Shown: positions 36,602 through 43,999 of the stretch, one piece after another | Numbering within the stretch: position 1 is the first letter of the stretch | Layout: every line of letters starts with the position of its first letter | Assembly (NCBI GenBank): GCA_937923145.1 | Contig: CALAJT010000007.1 | Coordinates: 1-57,360, forward strand | Reading direction: 5' to 3' | DNA from: an uncultured Rubritalea sp. | GTDB taxonomy: Bacteria; Verrucomicrobiota; Verrucomicrobiia; Verrucomicrobiales; Akkermansiaceae | DNA: 57,360 bases | The notes under the pieces: model-generated | Database searches by the model: none | Told to the model about the DNA's origin: nothing | Seen by the model: the letters and a program-made list of their open reading frames with translations, nothing else | Translations under genes and position numbers: made by a program

Positions 36602-37696
36602 ATGAGTAAGTCCACAGCCATTCCAGTAAAAAATCTTTATTACCTCCTGTCCTATGCATGGAGTGATAAGCTAGAGGAGAGTGAGCTGGAGAACATCGAT
36701 GATCTCAAATGCCCAGACCTAGCCAGCTTCTTTGCTAAAGTCCTGACTAATCGGCTGGCTCCGCTTATACGACGTGGATTAGACAGAGCTTACACGACTC
36801 ACGAAGAACTCACTTCTCAGCCACGCGGACGCATAGACTTCACCGCCAGTGCGAAGCGCCAGACATGGGATCATGGCAAAATGCACTGTAGCTATAGTGA
36901 GTTCACCCACGATGTCCCACACAACCGCATTCTCAAATCTACCCTGCTGCTACTCTATCGTGACACAACCCTGTCCACAGAGCTAAAGAAGACCCTACAC
37001 CGCCAATTTGATGCTTTTGCCGAGGTAAAGCTCGTCCCCACTACCCCACGAAGCTTTCACCGTATCCAGCTCCACCGCAATAACCGAGAATACCGCTTCC
37101 TCCTCCACCTATGCGAATTGATCCATGCTTCATTACTTCCAGAGCATGACAACAGCGGTCGACGCAAATTCCGCCGCATAGAAGAGAATAAGAAAGTGAT
37201 GCCCTACATCTTCGAAAGCTTCATCCTAGCCTTCGCTAAGAAACATCTCACTAACGCCACAAGTCACCGCCCTACAATCAAATGGCTAGCTGACTACCAC
37301 AAAGAAAGCTCCGCCAACCTCATGCCAACTATGAACACTGATGTCACCATCGAGTGGAACACAGGACGCAAACTCATCCTAGACTGTAAATACTACAAAA
37401 ACGCCTTCAGCAGCAGAACCTACGCTGAGGACAAGGAGGTCACTAGATTCAAAACCAACAACCTCTACCAAATCTTCGCTTATCTGATGAACAAGCGAGA
37501 AGATACTGGCTGGGGTAATGTAGAAGGTATGTTACTCTATCCGACTACTACAAATGATTTCAATGAGTCTATGACGCTGCAGAAAAAACACAGGTTACAA
37601 ATCTGCTCAGTTAATCTAAACCAACCATGGCAGGATATCGAAGCGCAATTGACCCAATTACTCACCAATCTCAAAACCGAAGAAAACGAAATTTAG
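36602..37696 (+). CDS. McrC-family nuclease subunit
   Basis: 364 aa. The N-terminal part (AIPVKNLYYLLSYAWSDKLEE) is typical of McrC/LlaJI-like partners of McrB. The C-terminal half has the PD-(D/E)XK core: MNTDVTIEW (Asp) and LILDCKYYK (Asp-X-Lys). It starts 6 bp after mcrB in the same operon. It should be the endonuclease subunit activated by the McrB ring. The last codon and stop lie inside a 57-nt nested inverted repeat. Confidence 0.9.
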   Translation: MSKSTAIPVKNLYYLLSYAWSDKLEESELENIDDLKCPDLASFFAKVLTNRLAPLIRRGLDRAYTTHEELTSQPRGRIDFTASAKRQTWDHGKMHCSYSEFTHDVPHNRILKSTLLLLYRDTTLSTELKKTLHRQFDAFAEVKLVPTTPRSFHRIQLHRNNREYRFLLHLCELIHASLLPEHDNSGRRKFRRIEENKKVMPYIFESFILAFAKKHLTNATSHRPTIKWLADYHKESSANLMPTMNTDVTIEWNTGRKLILDCKYYKNAFSSRTYAEDKEVTRFKTNNLYQIFAYLMNKREDTGWGNVEGMLLYPTTTNDFNESMTLQKKHRLQICSVNLNQPWQDIEAQLTQLLTNLKTEENEI

Positions 37697-37745
37697 GTGA
37701 ACATCTCGGAATTTTGATGTTTTTCCGAGATAATCACCTAAATTT
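37689..37745. repeat. 57-nt nested inverted repeat over the mcrC stop
   Basis: The outer arms AAATTTAGGTGA (37689-37700) and TCACCTAAATTT (37734-37745) and the inner arms ATCTCGGAA (37703-37711) and TTCCGAGAT (37723-37731) are all perfect, separated by two small internal mismatches. The loop is T-rich. It could be a transcript end hairpin or a recombination or insertion site. It overlaps the mcrC stop codon. Confidence 0.85.
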
Positions 37746-37771
37746 GATATTGATTAAAATAAATTTCCATC

Positions 37772-38467
37772 ATGCAAGAACCAGCACAAGCGAAGAAGCT
37801 ACAAGAAACCTTAGATCAGTTGAATGAAGATTTACTTTCTTTATCAGACGACATTTGGCTTTCAATCGACCACAATGATACAGACGCCATGCAAGAAGGC
37901 GTAAGAATCAAAGCTCAATACAATGACCAGTTGACCGCATTTGCCCAGCTTTCCAAAGAAATGACTTCATTCATTTCAGAGGTCAGCAAACTAGAAAAAG
38001 AAGAGATCACCGAAGACTTTTCCCTCTCTAATCGAAGTGATGTGGATCACCAACGTCTTATCGAAAGCTTAAATCAGCATACTCCGCACTCCCTAAGAGA
38101 AGAGTTTCGCTATAAGAGACCTATAGCGCTCGAAATCTCTGGGAAAGTGTATCAAGACCTAATCACATGGAAAGCTGTCTTTCATGCTGTCATGGCACAT
38201 TTCTACCATACAGACAAAGAGCGTTATTTAAGTATTCCTAATTCAAAACTACACCTCAGCAAAAGAGGCAAACCACTCTTTGCAAGAACACCTTCTGGAA
38301 TAAGAGTTGCTGAAGAAGCTGCCGGAGGAATTTATATAGAAGTCAATCAAAGTGCAGACCGTATCAAAGACCGTATGGTAGAGGTCTGCCAATACCTAGG
38401 TCTGCCAATAGCGGATGTAAAAGTTTACTTTCGAGAAGACCGCAACGCAGGCGCAAGTACAATTTAA
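37772..38467 (+). CDS. Hypothetical protein with coiled-coil N-terminus
   Basis: 231 aa, cytosolic. Residues 1-80 are helical and acidic (LQETLDQLNEDLLSLSDDIW) and probably coiled coil. The C-terminal 120 residues (RYKRPIALEISGKVYQDLITW, RFHAV-type helices, GIYIEVNQSADRIKDRMVEV, YLGLPIADVKVYFREDRN) resemble a domain I have seen attached to restriction-associated and regulatory proteins, but I cannot name it with certainty. It follows mcrC by 75 bp across the large hairpin. It may be part of the defence island or its edge. Function unknown. Confidence 0.55.
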   Translation: MQEPAQAKKLQETLDQLNEDLLSLSDDIWLSIDHNDTDAMQEGVRIKAQYNDQLTAFAQLSKEMTSFISEVSKLEKEEITEDFSLSNRSDVDHQRLIESLNQHTPHSLREEFRYKRPIALEISGKVYQDLITWKAVFHAVMAHFYHTDKERYLSIPNSKLHLSKRGKPLFARTPSGIRVAEEAAGGIYIEVNQSADRIKDRMVEVCQYLGLPIADVKVYFREDRNAGASTI

Positions 38468-38546
38468 AGGCTATTACACTTAAAACTGTTTAGGGACACG
38501 ACGAAGCTTTTTTAGTAATTGATCCCCCTATACTTCTACTTTCTTA

Positions 38547-38574
38547 TTGAACTGTTGCATATTGTGCAACAGTT
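38547..38574. repeat. 28-bp palindromic repeat, copy 2 (intergenic)
   Basis: Identical to 34526-34553 and in the same orientation. Reading the minus strand across it gives VATVAQYATVQ followed by a stop, which echoes the RTVAQYATVQ of rhuM, so a remnant of a second rhuM-like gene is possible. The pair brackets mcrB, mcrC and the hypothetical gene. Confidence 0.85.
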
Positions 38575-38646
38575 GCCACATCGCATATTTTATACCTTAA
38601 AATATTCTTTGGAGGTTTAGATAGCATAGCCGAGGTAAATTAGATC

Positions 38647-39465
38647 TTACTGCTTCTGCTTCTTTCTAGGCTGCCTTTTTCTAGGCTTCTTCGGTGGTGC
38701 AGGTTTAATTTCTGCTGGAGTGATATCTAGAGTTTCGCCGATCTTCTTGGCTACTTCTTTGGCGAATAGTGTAGTTCCGTTGGCTTTGAAGTGGACGTTT
38801 ACGGGTTGTTGCACTGTGTCTAGCTTGTCTGCTACAATTCTGTGGAGATCGTTGACGGGGATTTGGTTTTTCTCCATGATTTTCAATGCTGCTTTATTGT
38901 AATTCTGGGCATCGGCTGGATCTCTGTGGGGGCTGACTCCTGCTGGAAATGGTGTGGTGGTGGCGAAGATTAGCTTTGCGTTGGTGGCTTTTAGCTTCGC
39001 CACGATCTCCGTCATATTAGTCGTGTAAGTTGCCAGATCAGCCTGGTAGGGATCATTCGGATTGTTTGAGTTCTTTCTAGGGTCTGCTTTCTGCATTCGC
39101 TTTAGGTCATGGAGACCTAGATTAAAGTGAATCACATCCCACTTCTGCATTTTTAGCCATTTGTCTAGTCGCGCTTTTGTATGAGTAGTTCCTTGGCTGT
39201 TGCCTGGATTGTGGATGATATTGGCTTTTCCTGCGAAGGCTTGTGCGACTTGCGGTGTGTATCCGATCGAAATCGAGTCTCCTAGAATAAGAACCATCGG
39301 GAGTTTAGGATCAACCGTCTGATTTTCAGTCTTCTTTGCCTTCTTTTCCGCTGAACCTTCTTCAGGGACATAATCCTTCTTTTGAGCAAAAGCTGGATTG
39401 ATTAAAAACAGAGAGGAAAGAATGGGTAGTAACAGTGATTTTATAATGCTAAATTTATAGGCCAG
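38647..39465 (-). CDS. Secreted SGNH/GDSL-family hydrolase
   Basis: The frame is open from just after a stop at 39474-39472. The first ATG (39297) begins MVLILGDSISIGY, but the upstream in-frame part encodes a clear signal peptide (AYKFSIIKSLLLPILSSLFL then INPAFA) and a Lys/Glu-rich linker (QKKDYVPEEG), so the gene must start near 39465. No ATG, GTG or TTG exists there; CTG at 39465 or an ATT/ATA codon could serve, or a single-base shift would bring in the ATG at 39475. SGNH blocks are GDSISIG (I), NPGNSQGT (II), LGLHD (III, His for Asn) and VNVHF (V). The C-terminal tail is very basic. Probably an esterase acting on extracellular carbohydrate. Confidence 0.7.
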   Translation of the reverse strand: MAYKFSIIKSLLLPILSSLFLINPAFAQKKDYVPEEGSAEKKAKKTENQTVDPKLPMVLILGDSISIGYTPQVAQAFAGKANIIHNPGNSQGTTHTKARLDKWLKMQKWDVIHFNLGLHDLKRMQKADPRKNSNNPNDPYQADLATYTTNMTEIVAKLKATNAKLIFATTTPFPAGVSPHRDPADAQNYNKAALKIMEKNQIPVNDLHRIVADKLDTVQQPVNVHFKANGTTLFAKEVAKKIGETLDITPAEIKPAPPKKPRKRQPRKKQKQ

Positions 39466-39611
39466 CGCTACTCATTCAAGTTCAATGAAATAAGAGCAAT
39501 ATTCTAATAGTTTATTCCCCTACAAGAAATTTTGTTAATTCTGAAAAATTCTGTCCATTCTACCTTAAAAAACCTCGTGTAGATTCGTTACTTTCAGTTC
39601 ATGCAATAAAC

Positions 39612-39633
39612 GCTTGTGAAATATTTCACAAGC
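39612..39633 (+). promoter_or_regulatory. Rex operator upstream of the nuo operon
   Basis: A perfect 22-bp palindrome with core TTGTGAAATATTTCACAA (39614-39631). This matches the established Rex box (TTGTGAA-N4-TTCACAA) at every fixed position. It lies about 82 bp ahead of nuoD. Rex is an NADH/NAD+-sensing repressor that controls respiratory genes in several phyla, so redox control of complex I is the natural reading. Confidence 0.82.
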
Positions 39634-39715
39634 TCCTTGACCTAACGCCGAAAATTTGGCTCACTGCGCTCGGAAAGTTGTCGATAAAATGGCAATTGAT
39701 CTAATTTTTTCATCT

Positions 39716-40972
39716 ATGAAGACGACTACTGATTACCAAGCACCTGATAATGCGCAAAAAGCTGTAGATTTTGCCAATGATTATCAGGCTGAAACCACTG
39801 ATCTAATGGGCGATAAGATGGTGCTCAACATGGGACCATCTCACCCTGCTACTCACGGTGTATTGCGCCTGATTCTAGAGCTAGATGGTGAGGTGATCAC
39901 TAATGCGGAGCCAGATATAGGCTTCCTGCACCGTGGTGATGAAAAAATAGCAGAGAACATGCACTATAATCAGTTCATCCCATACACAGACCGCCTCGAC
40001 TACCTCGCACCTCTTGCCAATAACGTGGCTTACGCCTGTGCAGTAGAGAAGCTCATGGGCTGGGAGCTTCCGCCTCGTGGGCAGGCAGTTCGTGTATTGG
40101 CTTGTGAGCTAGCACGTATCTCATCCCACATGCTTGGTGTCGGGGTCTGCGCTATGGACGTCGGGGCAATGACAGTTTTCCTCTACACATTCACTGAGCG
40201 TGAGAAAATTTACAACCTTTGTGAGCAGCTTACAGGTGCTCGTTTCACTACTTCATACACTCGTGTAGGTGGACAGATTCGTGACTTACCTGAAGGCTTT
40301 GAAGCTCGTGTCAGAACATTCCTCGGAGAATGTAAGGAGCAGATCGATGAGATCGCTGCCCTTTTAGACAAGAACAAGATCTTCATGGTGCGTATGTGCG
40401 ATGTGGGTGTCATTTCTAAGGAAGACGCCATTTCATATGGAATGACAGGTCCGAACCTCCGTGCTTCTGGCATAGATCGTGACTTGAGAAAAGACTCCCC
40501 TTACCTCGGCTACGAAAAATATGATTTTGATGTTCCTGTTGCAGAAGAAGGCGACTGCTACGCTCGCTATCAAGTCCGTATGGAGGAAATGAGACAGTCT
40601 ATCCGCATCATCGAGCAAGTTCTCGATACCCTTCCAGAAGGACCAATAAACATCATAGATCCTAAGAGCACATTGCCTGACAAGGAACGCGTCATGATGT
40701 CTATGGAAGAGCTGATCCACCACTTTATCGTCTCTACTCAGGGCATCGATGCCCCGAAGGGCGAAGTTTACTTTGGTCATGAAAACCCGAAAGGCGAACT
40801 CGGATTCTTTATTCACTCAAAGGGAGGCGGAGTCCCGCATCGTCTCAAGATCCGTAGCCCGTCGTTCGTTAACCTATCCATCTGCTCCGAACTCCTGAAA
40901 GGCGCTATGGTGTCAGACGTCCCAGCCATCCTAGGTTCACTCGATTTCGTGATGGGCGAATGTGATAGATAG
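39716..40972 (+). CDS. nuoD: NADH-quinone oxidoreductase subunit D (49-kDa)
   Basis: About 418 aa from the ATG at 39716 (MKTTTDYQAP); two upstream in-frame ATGs exist, but this start best fits known N-termini. Peripheral-arm subunit lining the quinone site of complex I. Conserved blocks are MGPSHPATHGVLRL, EPDIGFLHRGDEKI, NNVAYACAVE, ELARISSHMLGVGVCAMDVGA, GPNLRASG and the final LGSLDFVMGECDR. It is a stand-alone NuoD, not a NuoCD fusion. It is the first nuo gene in the window: nuoA, nuoB and nuoC are not present upstream, where an SGNH hydrolase lies on the opposite strand. Confidence 0.97.
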   Translation: MKTTTDYQAPDNAQKAVDFANDYQAETTDLMGDKMVLNMGPSHPATHGVLRLILELDGEVITNAEPDIGFLHRGDEKIAENMHYNQFIPYTDRLDYLAPLANNVAYACAVEKLMGWELPPRGQAVRVLACELARISSHMLGVGVCAMDVGAMTVFLYTFTEREKIYNLCEQLTGARFTTSYTRVGGQIRDLPEGFEARVRTFLGECKEQIDEIAALLDKNKIFMVRMCDVGVISKEDAISYGMTGPNLRASGIDRDLRKDSPYLGYEKYDFDVPVAEEGDCYARYQVRMEEMRQSIRIIEQVLDTLPEGPINIIDPKSTLPDKERVMMSMEELIHHFIVSTQGIDAPKGEVYFGHENPKGELGFFIHSKGGGVPHRLKIRSPSFVNLSICSELLKGAMVSDVPAILGSLDFVMGECDR

Positions 40973-40981
40973 GGCAGCAGT

Positions 40982-41407
40982 AAAGTAGAGAGTAGTTAGT
41001 AGTAGAGCGATATGAATACGATGAATAAGATACAGACATATGAAGACTTGATAGCCTGGCAAAAGGCGCATCAGTTTGCTCTGTCTACCTACATCACTAC
41101 GAAAGCTTTCCCTAAAGAAGAACTGTTCGGACTAACTTCTCAACTTAGAAGAGCTGCTGTATCCGTCAGCTCAAATATTGTTGAAGGGTTTAATAGAAAA
41201 TCAAACAAAGAAAAACTAAGATTTTACGACATTGCTGAAGCATCTTGCGAAGAAGCACATTATCAACTTTTATTAGCCCAAGACCTAGGATACCCCAATA
41301 CCGAAGCACTGAGAAATTACAGCCGAGAAGTAAAACGAATACTCGGAGGACTCATGAAATCATTCAGCTAGTCACGCTCACCTTTCCTACTCACTACTAT
41401 CTACTTT
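40982..41407 (+). mobile_element. Inverted-repeat module 1 (four-helix-bundle gene) between nuoD and nuoE
   Basis: The arms 40982-41002 and 41387-41407 are inverted copies matching at 19 of 21 positions (AAAGTAGAGAGTAGTTAGTAG-type), themselves built of AGTAG units. They enclose the gene at 41012-41371. The nuoD-nuoE junction is 446 bp, against 6-42 bp at uninterrupted junctions. The same arm family flanks the module at 51989. Mobility is inferred. Confidence 0.7.
41012..41371 (+). CDS. Four-helix-bundle protein (23S rRNA IVS/S23 family)
   Basis: 119 aa. It has the family pattern TYEDLIAWQKAHQFALSTYI, FPKEELFGLTSQLRRAAVSV, NIVEGFNRKSNKEKLRFYDI, EAHYQLLLAQDLGY and a final ILGGLMKSF. Members were first found in insertions of 23S rRNA and form helical-bundle oligomers; their biochemical role is unresolved. 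It lies in the same direction as nuo between inverted-repeat arms and is not part of complex I. It closely resembles the protein at 52041. Confidence 0.88.
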   Translation: MNTMNKIQTYEDLIAWQKAHQFALSTYITTKAFPKEELFGLTSQLRRAAVSVSSNIVEGFNRKSNKEKLRFYDIAEASCEEAHYQLLLAQDLGYPNTEALRNYSREVKRILGGLMKSFS

Positions 41408-41418
41408 CCTACTAACAA

Positions 41419-41979
41419 ATGAATACTCTAGAAAACAACGTTGCATCGCCAACCACTCCTGGTGAGCAACACTTTCCGCCATTCGTAGCGTCCGATGATA
41501 TCGTCGCGCTAGCTGATGAGCGTATTACTCACTATCCTGAGAGCAAGCTTTCTGCGGTGCTTCCATTGATCCACATCGTGCAGCATAAGCATGGATTCGT
41601 TTCTAAGGAAGCTATCACTTGGATTGCTGAGAAACTTGAGATCGAGCCTATGAAGGTCGTTTCTGTAGTGACATTCTACCCAGGATTCCGTCAGTCGGCT
41701 CCGGGTAAGTTCCACTACCGTGTCTGCCGCACGCTTTCTTGTGCAATGGCTGGTTCTTATGAGCTCATGGATCAGATCTGTGAGATCACGAATATCGACC
41801 GCTCACAACTTTCGCATCACCACCCGATCGTAGTTTCCCCATGTGGTAACTACTCGGTGGAATTCGCCGAGTGTCTCGCATCTTGCGGCACTGCTCCAGT
41901 CTGTCTGGTCAATGATGATTTCCACGAGAACATCAAGCCTGAGAACGCACAAGACCTCATCAATAAATACCAGCCATAA
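41419..41979 (+). CDS. nuoE: NADH-quinone oxidoreductase subunit E (24-kDa)
   Basis: 186 aa thioredoxin-like [2Fe-2S] subunit of the NADH-input module. Cluster ligands are Cys103 and Cys108 (CRTLSC) and Cys152 and Cys156 (CLASC). The N-terminal helical part contains LPLIHIVQHKHGFVSKEA and VVSVVTFYPGFRQSAPGK. It ends 6 bp before nuoF. It lacks the C-terminal helix-hairpin-helix extension found on NuoE of some proteobacteria; a similar extension occurs here on NuoJ instead. Confidence 0.96.
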   Translation: MNTLENNVASPTTPGEQHFPPFVASDDIVALADERITHYPESKLSAVLPLIHIVQHKHGFVSKEAITWIAEKLEIEPMKVVSVVTFYPGFRQSAPGKFHYRVCRTLSCAMAGSYELMDQICEITNIDRSQLSHHHPIVVSPCGNYSVEFAECLASCGTAPVCLVNDDFHENIKPENAQDLINKYQP

Positions 41980-41985
41980 TTCATC

Positions 41986-43380
41986 ATGAGCGACATTAAA
42001 TATTTACCAGGTAAAGAACCTCACCCACGTGAGCACCGCCTCATTTTCAAGAACATCGACCGTGAAGGCTGGGACCCATCTATTGATACCTACACGGCTG
42101 ACGGCGGCTATGAGCAACTAAAAAAAGCAATGGCTATGGAGCCGGGTGACATCACCACAGAAGTCAAAAAATCAGGACTACGTGGTCGTGGTGGAGCGGG
42201 CTTCCCTACTGGCGTCAAATGGGGATTCATTCCACCTAAAAACACCAAGCCAGTCTATCTCATCTGCAACTGTGATGAATCTGAGCCAGGAACATTTAAG
42301 GACAGATACATCGTCCACCAAGATCCGCATCAACTCATCGAAGGCATGGTTATTTCTGCCTTTGCAGTCGGTGCTCATACTGCATTTATCTACATGCGTG
42401 AGGAATTCCCTGAAGCTGCCATTACTATGGAGAAGGCTATCGAGGAAGCACGCGAAAAAGGATACGTAGGCAAGAATATCCTCGGCACAGGGTTCGACCT
42501 AGAAATCTGGGTTCACCGTGGAGCGGCTGCCTACATCTGTGGTGAGGAAACTGGTCTTATCGAGTCACTTGAAGGCAAGCGCCCTTACCCACGAATCAAG
42601 CCACCTTACTTCCCTGCTGCACTCGGTCTCTACATGGCACCGACTATTGTGAATAATGTAGAATCACTCTGCCATGTAAAGCACGTCATCGAAATGGGCG
42701 GCGAAGAATACGCCAAGCTCGGAGTAGATAGAAACACTGGCACTCGTATCCTCTGCGTATCTGGCGATGTCCAGAAGCCTGGTTACTACGAAATTGAGGT
42801 TGGTAAAATGACCATGCGCGAGCTTCTCAACGAAGTCTGCGGCGGACCTCTCGAAGGCCGTTCATTCAAAGCAGTCATCCCTGGCGGATCATCATCCAAG
42901 ATACTTCGCTGTGACGAGACATTCCAGATCGGGCGTGGCGAAGATGCAAAGGATCTCAGCTTCTGGGATATCCAGCTCGACTTCGACACCCTAGCAGCCT
43001 GTGGATCAATGGCAGGCTCAGGCGGAGTTATCGTTCTCGATGACACTCGTAAAATGTCTTGGGTGCTCAACAACATCAATCACTTCTACGCTCACGAATC
43101 CTGCGGACAGTGCACACCATGTCGTGAAGGCTCTACATGGATGAAGAAAATCTCAGACCGTATCGTAGAAGGAAAAGCAACTCCAGAAGACATCACCACT
43201 CTAGAAGAAGTTGCTTACCAAATCGACGGCAAGACAGTCTGCGCATTCGGTGAAGCATCTTCATGGCCTGTAGAAGCTATCATTTCTAAATTTAGAGATG
43301 AGCTGACAGCTGATACCAATGAGAACAACGAACGCCTTTCTAAAGAACAACTTCAGAGGGAGATGTTCTTGGGGAAGTAA
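41986..43380 (+). CDS. nuoF: NADH-quinone oxidoreductase subunit F (51-kDa)
   Basis: 464 aa, FMN- and NADH-binding subunit of complex I carrying one [4Fe-4S] cluster. The flavin/NADH signature is GLRGRGGAGFPTGVKWGF near 63. Also visible are CNCDESEPGTFKDR, ICGEETGLIESLEGKRPYPR and the cluster ligands Cys373, Cys376, Cys379 (SCGQCTPCREG) and Cys419. Length and order are normal. The next nuo gene is 619 bp away, across a repeat-rich module. Confidence 0.97.
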   Translation: MSDIKYLPGKEPHPREHRLIFKNIDREGWDPSIDTYTADGGYEQLKKAMAMEPGDITTEVKKSGLRGRGGAGFPTGVKWGFIPPKNTKPVYLICNCDESEPGTFKDRYIVHQDPHQLIEGMVISAFAVGAHTAFIYMREEFPEAAITMEKAIEEAREKGYVGKNILGTGFDLEIWVHRGAAAYICGEETGLIESLEGKRPYPRIKPPYFPAALGLYMAPTIVNNVESLCHVKHVIEMGGEEYAKLGVDRNTGTRILCVSGDVQKPGYYEIEVGKMTMRELLNEVCGGPLEGRSFKAVIPGGSSSKILRCDETFQIGRGEDAKDLSFWDIQLDFDTLAACGSMAGSGGVIVLDDTRKMSWVLNNINHFYAHESCGQCTPCREGSTWMKKISDRIVEGKATPEDITTLEEVAYQIDGKTVCAFGEASSWPVEAIISKFRDELTADTNENNERLSKEQLQREMFLGK

Positions 43381-43493
43381 ACTGCTAGAGTTGCTCTACC
43401 CGTAGCAAGTAGCAAAAGCGGGTAGCAAGTAGCGAAAAGCATTACCTGAGAACACCATTTAAATTTACTAAATACCACAAACCATAAAATACA

Positions 43494-43551
43494 CAATACG
43501 AGCATCGCGAGTGCTACCTGCTACCGCCACAGGCGAACGCTACCTGCTACA
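43494..43551. repeat. Direct repeat of the module 2 right end
   Basis: Matches 43925-43981 at about 52 of 58 positions (both start CAATACGAGC and end GCTACCTGCTACA). The right copy contains the last codons and stop of the four-helix-bundle gene, so the left copy looks like the 3' end of a lost second gene. Confidence 0.8.
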
Positions 43552-43584
43552 CATTAGAACTACGTAAGACTCAAGACACAATAA

Positions 43585-43938
43585 ATGGACAAAGCAAAAA
43601 CATACAGAGACCTAAAAGTCTGGCAACTCGCTCACGAGTTTGTCATGGAGGTCTACCGTATTGCCAAGTTTTTCCCAGATGATGAAAAATTTGGTCTAAG
43701 CTCTCAACTTAAAAGGTCAGCAGTAAGTATTCCATCCAATATCGCAGAAGGTTTCTCAAGATGGAGAAATCAAGACAAAATCAAATTCTACAACATAGCA
43801 GAAGCATCCCTAGCCGAAGCAGACTACCAATTATTCCTAGCAGGAGAACTCAAATATGCAGACCCTGCCCAAGCACTCACATTAGCCCAAAAGATCAAAC
43901 CCAGCCTTGCAAGGTTAATAAACTCAATACGAGCTTAG
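43585..43938 (+). CDS. Four-helix-bundle protein (23S rRNA IVS/S23 family)
   Basis: 117 aa. It has family motifs TYRDLKVWQLAHEFVMEVYR, FPDDEKFGLSSQLKRSAVSI, NIAEGFSRWRNQDKIKFYNI and AEADYQLFLAGEL. It is more distant from the other two copies in this window than they are from each other, in keeping with its different flanking repeats (GTAGC units). It has the same orientation as nuo. Its role is unknown; it is probably not a complex I component. Confidence 0.88.
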   Translation: MDKAKTYRDLKVWQLAHEFVMEVYRIAKFFPDDEKFGLSSQLKRSAVSIPSNIAEGFSRWRNQDKIKFYNIAEASLAEADYQLFLAGELKYADPAQALTLAQKIKPSLARLINSIRA

Positions 43939-43999
43939 CGAGTGCTACCCGCTACCGCCGCAGGCAATGCTACCTGCTACAATATAGAATCACCAAGAC

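Larger units (their letters stand above)
43402..43981 (+). mobile_element. Repeat-flanked module 2 (four-helix-bundle gene) between nuoF and nuoG
   Basis: The left side has GTAGCAAGTAGC units (43402-43413 and about 43422-43433). The right side has the inverted form GCTACCTGCTAC (43969-43980). In addition, the right end (43925-43981) is duplicated directly on the left at 43494-43551. The module holds the gene at 43585-43938 and makes this junction 619 bp. It looks like a composite, perhaps one insertion beside the remnant of an earlier one. Confidence 0.6.

Noticed and set aside
41012..41371. True 23S rRNA intervening sequence
   Set aside because: The family name comes from rRNA insertions, but this copy lies between nuo genes and no 23S sequence is present.
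40973..41418. CRISPR-like short repeats around the nuo modules
   Set aside because: The units are adjacent near-tandem 5-11-mers with no regular spacers and occur as inverted arms; no cas genes are present.
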